Source of the DNA: Serratia symbiotica
GTDB lineage: Bacteria > Pseudomonadota > Gammaproteobacteria > Enterobacterales > Enterobacteriaceae
DNA: 64,000 nt
Assembly (NCBI RefSeq): GCF_000821185.2
Contig: NZ_CP050855.1
Coordinates: 1,860,001 to 1,924,000, forward strand
Direction: 5' to 3'
Of this stretch, positions 60,981-64,000 are shown piece by piece. The translations under genes and the position numbers were made by a program. Every line of letters starts with the position of its first letter. The stretch's first letter is position 1. The notes under the pieces were generated by a model. It was not told the origin of the DNA. It was given only the letters and a program-made list of their open reading frames with translations, and ran no database searches.

Positions 60981-61427
60981 ATGACTGACAACAACATCGC
61001 ATTAAAGAAGGCTGGTTTAAAAGTCACGCTTCCGCGACTCAAAATCCTGGAAGTACTGCAAAATCCGGAATGCCATCACGTCAGTGCGGAAGATTTGTAC
61101 AAAAAACTGATAGATATGAGTGAAGAAATTGGGCTGGCGACGGTTTACCGCGTGCTGAACCAGTTTGATGATGCGGGCATTGTGACGCGTCACAATTTCG
61201 AAGGCGGCAAGTCAGTGTTCGAGCTGACTCAACAGTACCATCATGATCACCTAATCTGTCTGGACTGCGGCAAAGTGATCGAATTTAGTGATGAATCCAT
61301 CGATACGCGTCAGCGGGATATCGCCAAGCGACACGGTATCAAACTCACCAACCACAGTCTGTACTTGTACGGCCACTGTGAAACTGGTGATTGCCGCGAA
61401 GACGATACGCTGCACGACAAGAAATAA
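60981..61427 (+). CDS. fur: Ferric uptake regulator Fur
   Basis: Fur is the iron-sensing repressor. The 148-residue protein (equal to E. coli) has the winged-helix part GLKVTLPRLKILEVLQ...GLATVYRVLNQFDDAG, the metal-site cluster QQYHHDHLICLDCGKVIEF, and a C-terminal Cys pair in GHCETGDC. All metal ligands are present. It probably controls the box upstream of gpmA in this window. Confidence 0.97.
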   Translation: MTDNNIALKKAGLKVTLPRLKILEVLQNPECHHVSAEDLYKKLIDMSEEIGLATVYRVLNQFDDAGIVTRHNFEGGKSVFELTQQYHHDHLICLDCGKVIEFSDESIDTRQRDIAKRHGIKLTNHSLYLYGHCETGDCREDDTLHDKK

Positions 61428-61446
61428 TCCCACTAGCGGGATTATT
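61423..61446 (+). terminator. Hairpin terminator overlapping the fur stop codon
   Basis: AATAATCCC and GGGATTATT form a perfect 9-bp stem starting inside the fur stop codon. No T tract follows, so termination may be weak. Confidence 0.45.
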
Positions 61447-61522
61447 GATTAGCAGACTAAACCCGGCACTGACGCGGCTGGCCCCGCCCTTGTCCCTTGT
61501 CAGGTCACTGAAGAAAGTACCG

Positions 61523-61660
61523 CACACTAAGCGTACATTGTTGCAGCCATTTTGGACACGGACAGCGCACAACAACCGCAGCGCGCAGGGAGTCCATGAG
61601 GAGGGTGAGCACTGCCCAGGGCCAAAATGGCAAATAAGTAGCCTAATGGATAGGTTCTTA
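61523..61660. repeat. Family-A element with a decayed left end
   Basis: The body (GCGTACATTGTTGCAGCC...GGGCCAAAATGGCAAATAAG) and right end TAGCCTAATGGATAGGTTCTTA match the family. The CCTATCCC left end is lost. It occupies the middle of the fur-chb gap; I see nothing else there. Confidence 0.75.
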
Positions 61661-61818
61661 CTTAAGAACAGTCTGATACTGTGTTGATCACCAACTATTT
61701 TCTCCCGATTTCAGCAGGCTATTAAATACGCGAATAACCACCCGTATCGAATAAATCCTCTTTGCTGGTCGGGTAAAGGATTAGGTAACCGGCTACCTCC
61801 GTCTCCGTGGAACCTGCC

Positions 61819-64000
61819 TTACACTTTTTCAGCACGACTGTAACGCTTGTTGTCCGGGCTTACCGCACGAACCCATACTTCACCTGTTACCACCGGCTTG
61901 GCCTGCACATCGTAACGCCGCCATTGCTTGCCGCCATCGCTAGAATATTCAATGCCCAACCCCGGCAAAGAGATATTGGCTTCCAGCTTGCCGCCGATGA
62001 CGCGAGCACCCGGTACCGGCAGGCGATAGCTGATGCCCCCCTTGTCCAGCTTGGCCAACTCACGCTGGCCGATCAGGTTGGCGAAGCGCAGCCAGTCCTG
62101 CTCCAAGGCGTTGTCATCAACAAAGTGCGTTTCCCCACCCTGGTACACACGACCAGCCTGGTAATCCTGCTCCCAGGAAGCACGATGCCAGGCACGTTCG
62201 GCCACTGATAGCGAACGCGGGAAGATCATGTATTCCATCTGGGGATCGGTGCGTTGGGTTTCGCTCCACATCTGGGCGGAAATGCCATAGGCACCCGGCC
62301 AGGGTTTGCCGCTTTTGGCACTAAAGCGGTGGCCATCACGATCCACCGAGGTTTCAGCATTCTGCGGCAGGTTATCCGGCGCGAAGCTGAACATCTTGCG
62401 CTCGTCGCTGAAGCGGGTACCCCAGTAATAACCGCGTTCGTCTGGATTCACTTCGTACGGGAAGTCCATATAGACGTAATCCGGGTTAGAAAGGATCAGC
62501 TCGTATCCCTTGTTCGCCCAATCGTTGGCGCTGTCGAAGCCGCCCCAGTACAGGGTATCCCAGAAATTCACGCCCACGCGCGACGTGGCGAATACCTTGG
62601 CGTCCTGCGCATCTTTCAATCCGTCCTGCCAAGCCTGCATTCTGTCAATGCCGTGTGCCTTCACCTGTTGGCTGACTTCTTGCGCGAAGTAGCTCGGCAG
62701 GTGCTCCATATCGGCCACCTTGCCGTTGCTTATCATCGCTTGGCACACCTGGGATTTTGCCCAAGGCTTATCTTCTTTACTCTGATCGATAACGCCTTTG
62801 CCCGGCTCAGGTTTCACGCGATCGGTATAGCCAGCTCCTAAACGAATGTTTTTCGCTTCATCACCACCAAAGTGCCAAGTACGCAGCGGCTGACCGGCTT
62901 CTTTGTGCATTTGGGCGATTTCGCCGATCACTTTGTCGACAAAACGTTTGGATGAATCCAGGCACGGGTTCAGATAACTTTGTCGGTTAAAGTACTGCAC
63001 CGACGTGGTGTCAGAAGTATCGGTCGGATCCACCAGGCGGAACTCATTGGCCTCCTGCTCTTTGCCAGCCGCATGCAGTTTCTTGTAGCGAGCTTCCATG
63101 GAAACCACCGCAGCACGGGCGTGCGCCGGCATGTCTATTTCCGGGATCACTTCAATCTGGCGCGCCTGAGCATATTTGACGATATCAATATAGTCCTGAC
63201 GGGAGAAGAAACCGCCGTAAACCTCAGGCCCTTGACCATACTGCGGCAACAGACAACGGGTTTCGCTCAGGTCGTGGCAGCGTTGCCCTCCTACCTCGGT
63301 CAGTTCCGGTAGGCCCGGTATTTCGATACGCCAGCCTTCATCGTCGCTAAGATGGAAGTGGAATTTATTCAGTTTATAGGCCGCCATCTGATCTAGCAGG
63401 CGTAGCAAGGCGTCTTTATGGTGGAAGTTGCGCGCAACGTCGAGGAAGATGCCGCGATACTGGAAGCGTGGCGCGTCTTTGGCATCCAGAGTGGCGATGT
63501 TGCTACCGCCATCGGTCGGCACCAGCGACAGGATCGATTGCAGACCGTTGAACACCCCGGCTTGATCGAAACCGATCACCCGCGCTTCCTTCTCGCCAAT
63601 CTTCAGCTCATAGGCACCCGGCACTGCCGATAGCCCTTTAAACTTAGCCGGCTGGATGGCAGTCTTAATTGGATACCCCTTTGCGTTGGCGGCAACGCCC
63701 AGCAGCGCGAAACGCTGGCTGATGACCTCTGCTGTCGGTTTAACCAACGCACTCAACTCCAGCGCCACGCCTCTGCTGAGATCGATGTCCTGCGGGTGTA
63801 CCTTCACTTCCATCGGCGGCGGCACAATCTGGCCACGCAGCACCACGGCTGGCAAGGTTTTCAGCTCGGCGTTTTTAATGAAGCGCGAAGCTGGCGTCAT
63901 CAGGATGTTGTCGTCATCCTTGGTACGTTTCCACTGGTCGCCGGTCAAGGGCATCACGAACTGGCTCAGGTCTTCGGTATCAGTATTCAGCAGGATTTTC
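61819..64000 (-). CDS. chb: Chitobiase (beta-N-acetylhexosaminidase, GH20), 5' part outside window
   Basis: Chb hydrolyses chitobiose to N-acetylglucosamine in the periplasm. About 727 C-terminal residues are visible; the open frame continues past 64000, so the methionine at 63957 is not the start. The sequence follows the S. marcescens enzyme (885 residues) throughout. GH20 motifs include [30 protein letters not shown] and the catalytic Asp-Glu pair in [12 protein letters not shown], with the C-terminal Ig-like domain ending RYSRAEKV. The missing part is the signal peptide and carbohydrate-binding-like domain. This gene is the best evidence for Serratia. Confidence 0.95.
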   Translation of the reverse strand, partial: KILLNTDTEDLSQFVMPLTGDQWKRTKDDDNILMTPASRFIKNAELKTLPAVVLRGQIVPPPMEVKVHPQDIDLSRGVALELSALVKPTAEVISQRFALLGVAANAKGYPIKTAIQPAKFKGLSAVPGAYELKIGEKEARVIGFDQAGVFNGLQSILSLVPTDGGSNIATLDAKDAPRFQYRGIFLDVARNFHHKDALLRLLDQMAAYKLNKFHFHLSDDEGWRIEIPGLPELTEVGGQRCHDLSETRCLLPQYGQGPEVYGGFFSRQDYIDIVKYAQARQIEVIPEIDMPAHARAAVVSMEARYKKLHAAGKEQEANEFRLVDPTDTSDTTSVQYFNRQSYLNPCLDSSKRFVDKVIGEIAQMHKEAGQPLRTWHFGGDEAKNIRLGAGYTDRVKPEPGKGVIDQSKEDKPWAKSQVCQAMISNGKVADMEHLPSYFAQEVSQQVKAHGIDRMQAWQDGLKDAQDAKVFATSRVGVNFWDTLYWGGFDSANDWANKGYELILSNPDYVYMDFPYEVNPDERGYYWGTRFSDERKMFSFAPDNLPQNAETSVDRDGHRFSAKSGKPWPGAYGISAQMWSETQRTDPQMEYMIFPRSLSVAERAWHRASWEQDYQAGRVYQGGETHFVDDNALEQDWLRFANLIGQRELAKLDKGGISYRLPVPGARVIGGKLEANISLPGLGIEYSSDGGKQWRRYDVQAKPVVTGEVWVRAVSPDNKRYSRAEKV

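Overview
The window is chromosomal DNA of an enterobacterium, most likely a Serratia and quite possibly an insect-associated one of the S. symbiotica kind. The assignment rests on a chitobiase at the right edge that follows the Serratia marcescens enzyme closely, on gene order running parallel to E. coli from moa to fur, and on decay alongside intact central metabolism: broken IS copies, miniature repeats in intergenic gaps, a multiply disrupted pseudogene and missing neighbour genes. The species is an inference.

Layout, left to right. 1-4500: ybhL (partial), molybdopterin genes moaE-D-C-A (no moaB) behind a probable Moco riboswitch, then divergent yvcK and a VF530-type gene. 4600-7450: uvrB with a LexA box and a DnaA-box-containing upstream region. 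7450-13030: biotin locus bioDCFB / bioA around a BirA operator, then ybhB. 13030-16200: accessory island. Two internally deleted IS3-family copies in the same orientation enclose two unrecognised genes, one Ser/Thr/Asn-rich and one secreted; the whole lies between sequences resembling the two ends of a group II intron. 16200-21100: pgl, ybhA, modCBA, acrZ. 21100-24780: a CPBP membrane protease, a PsiF-repeat protein, gpmA and IS scars; E. coli has modEF and the gal operon in this interval.

24780-34300: aroG, pnuC, nadA (NadR box), three tRNAs (Lys, Val, Lys) and the Tol-Pal cluster ybgC-tolQRAB-pal-cpoB. 34400-37580: cytochrome bd operon cydA-cydB-cydX-ybgE. 38350-40400: a periplasmic PAP2-type phosphatase and a heavily decayed pseudogene. 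40430-52290: the TCA block sdhCDAB-sucABCD, with gltA divergent. 52575-61430: ybgI, phrB, ybgA, pgm, seqA, ybfF, ybfE, fldA, fur. 61819-64000: chitobiase (5' part outside the window).

Two families of short mobile repeats recur. Family A is about 146 bp with ends like CCTATCCCAGTAGG (four copies, one ending 20 bp before the gltA start codon). Family B is about 120 bp with TATACCC...GGGTATA ends (several copies, including one just upstream of ybfE). A family-B end plus a perfect 15-bp hairpin separates sucB from sucC. The housekeeping genes look intact and of normal length; the novelty lies in the 13.3-15.9 kb island and in how repeats have entered regulatory regions.
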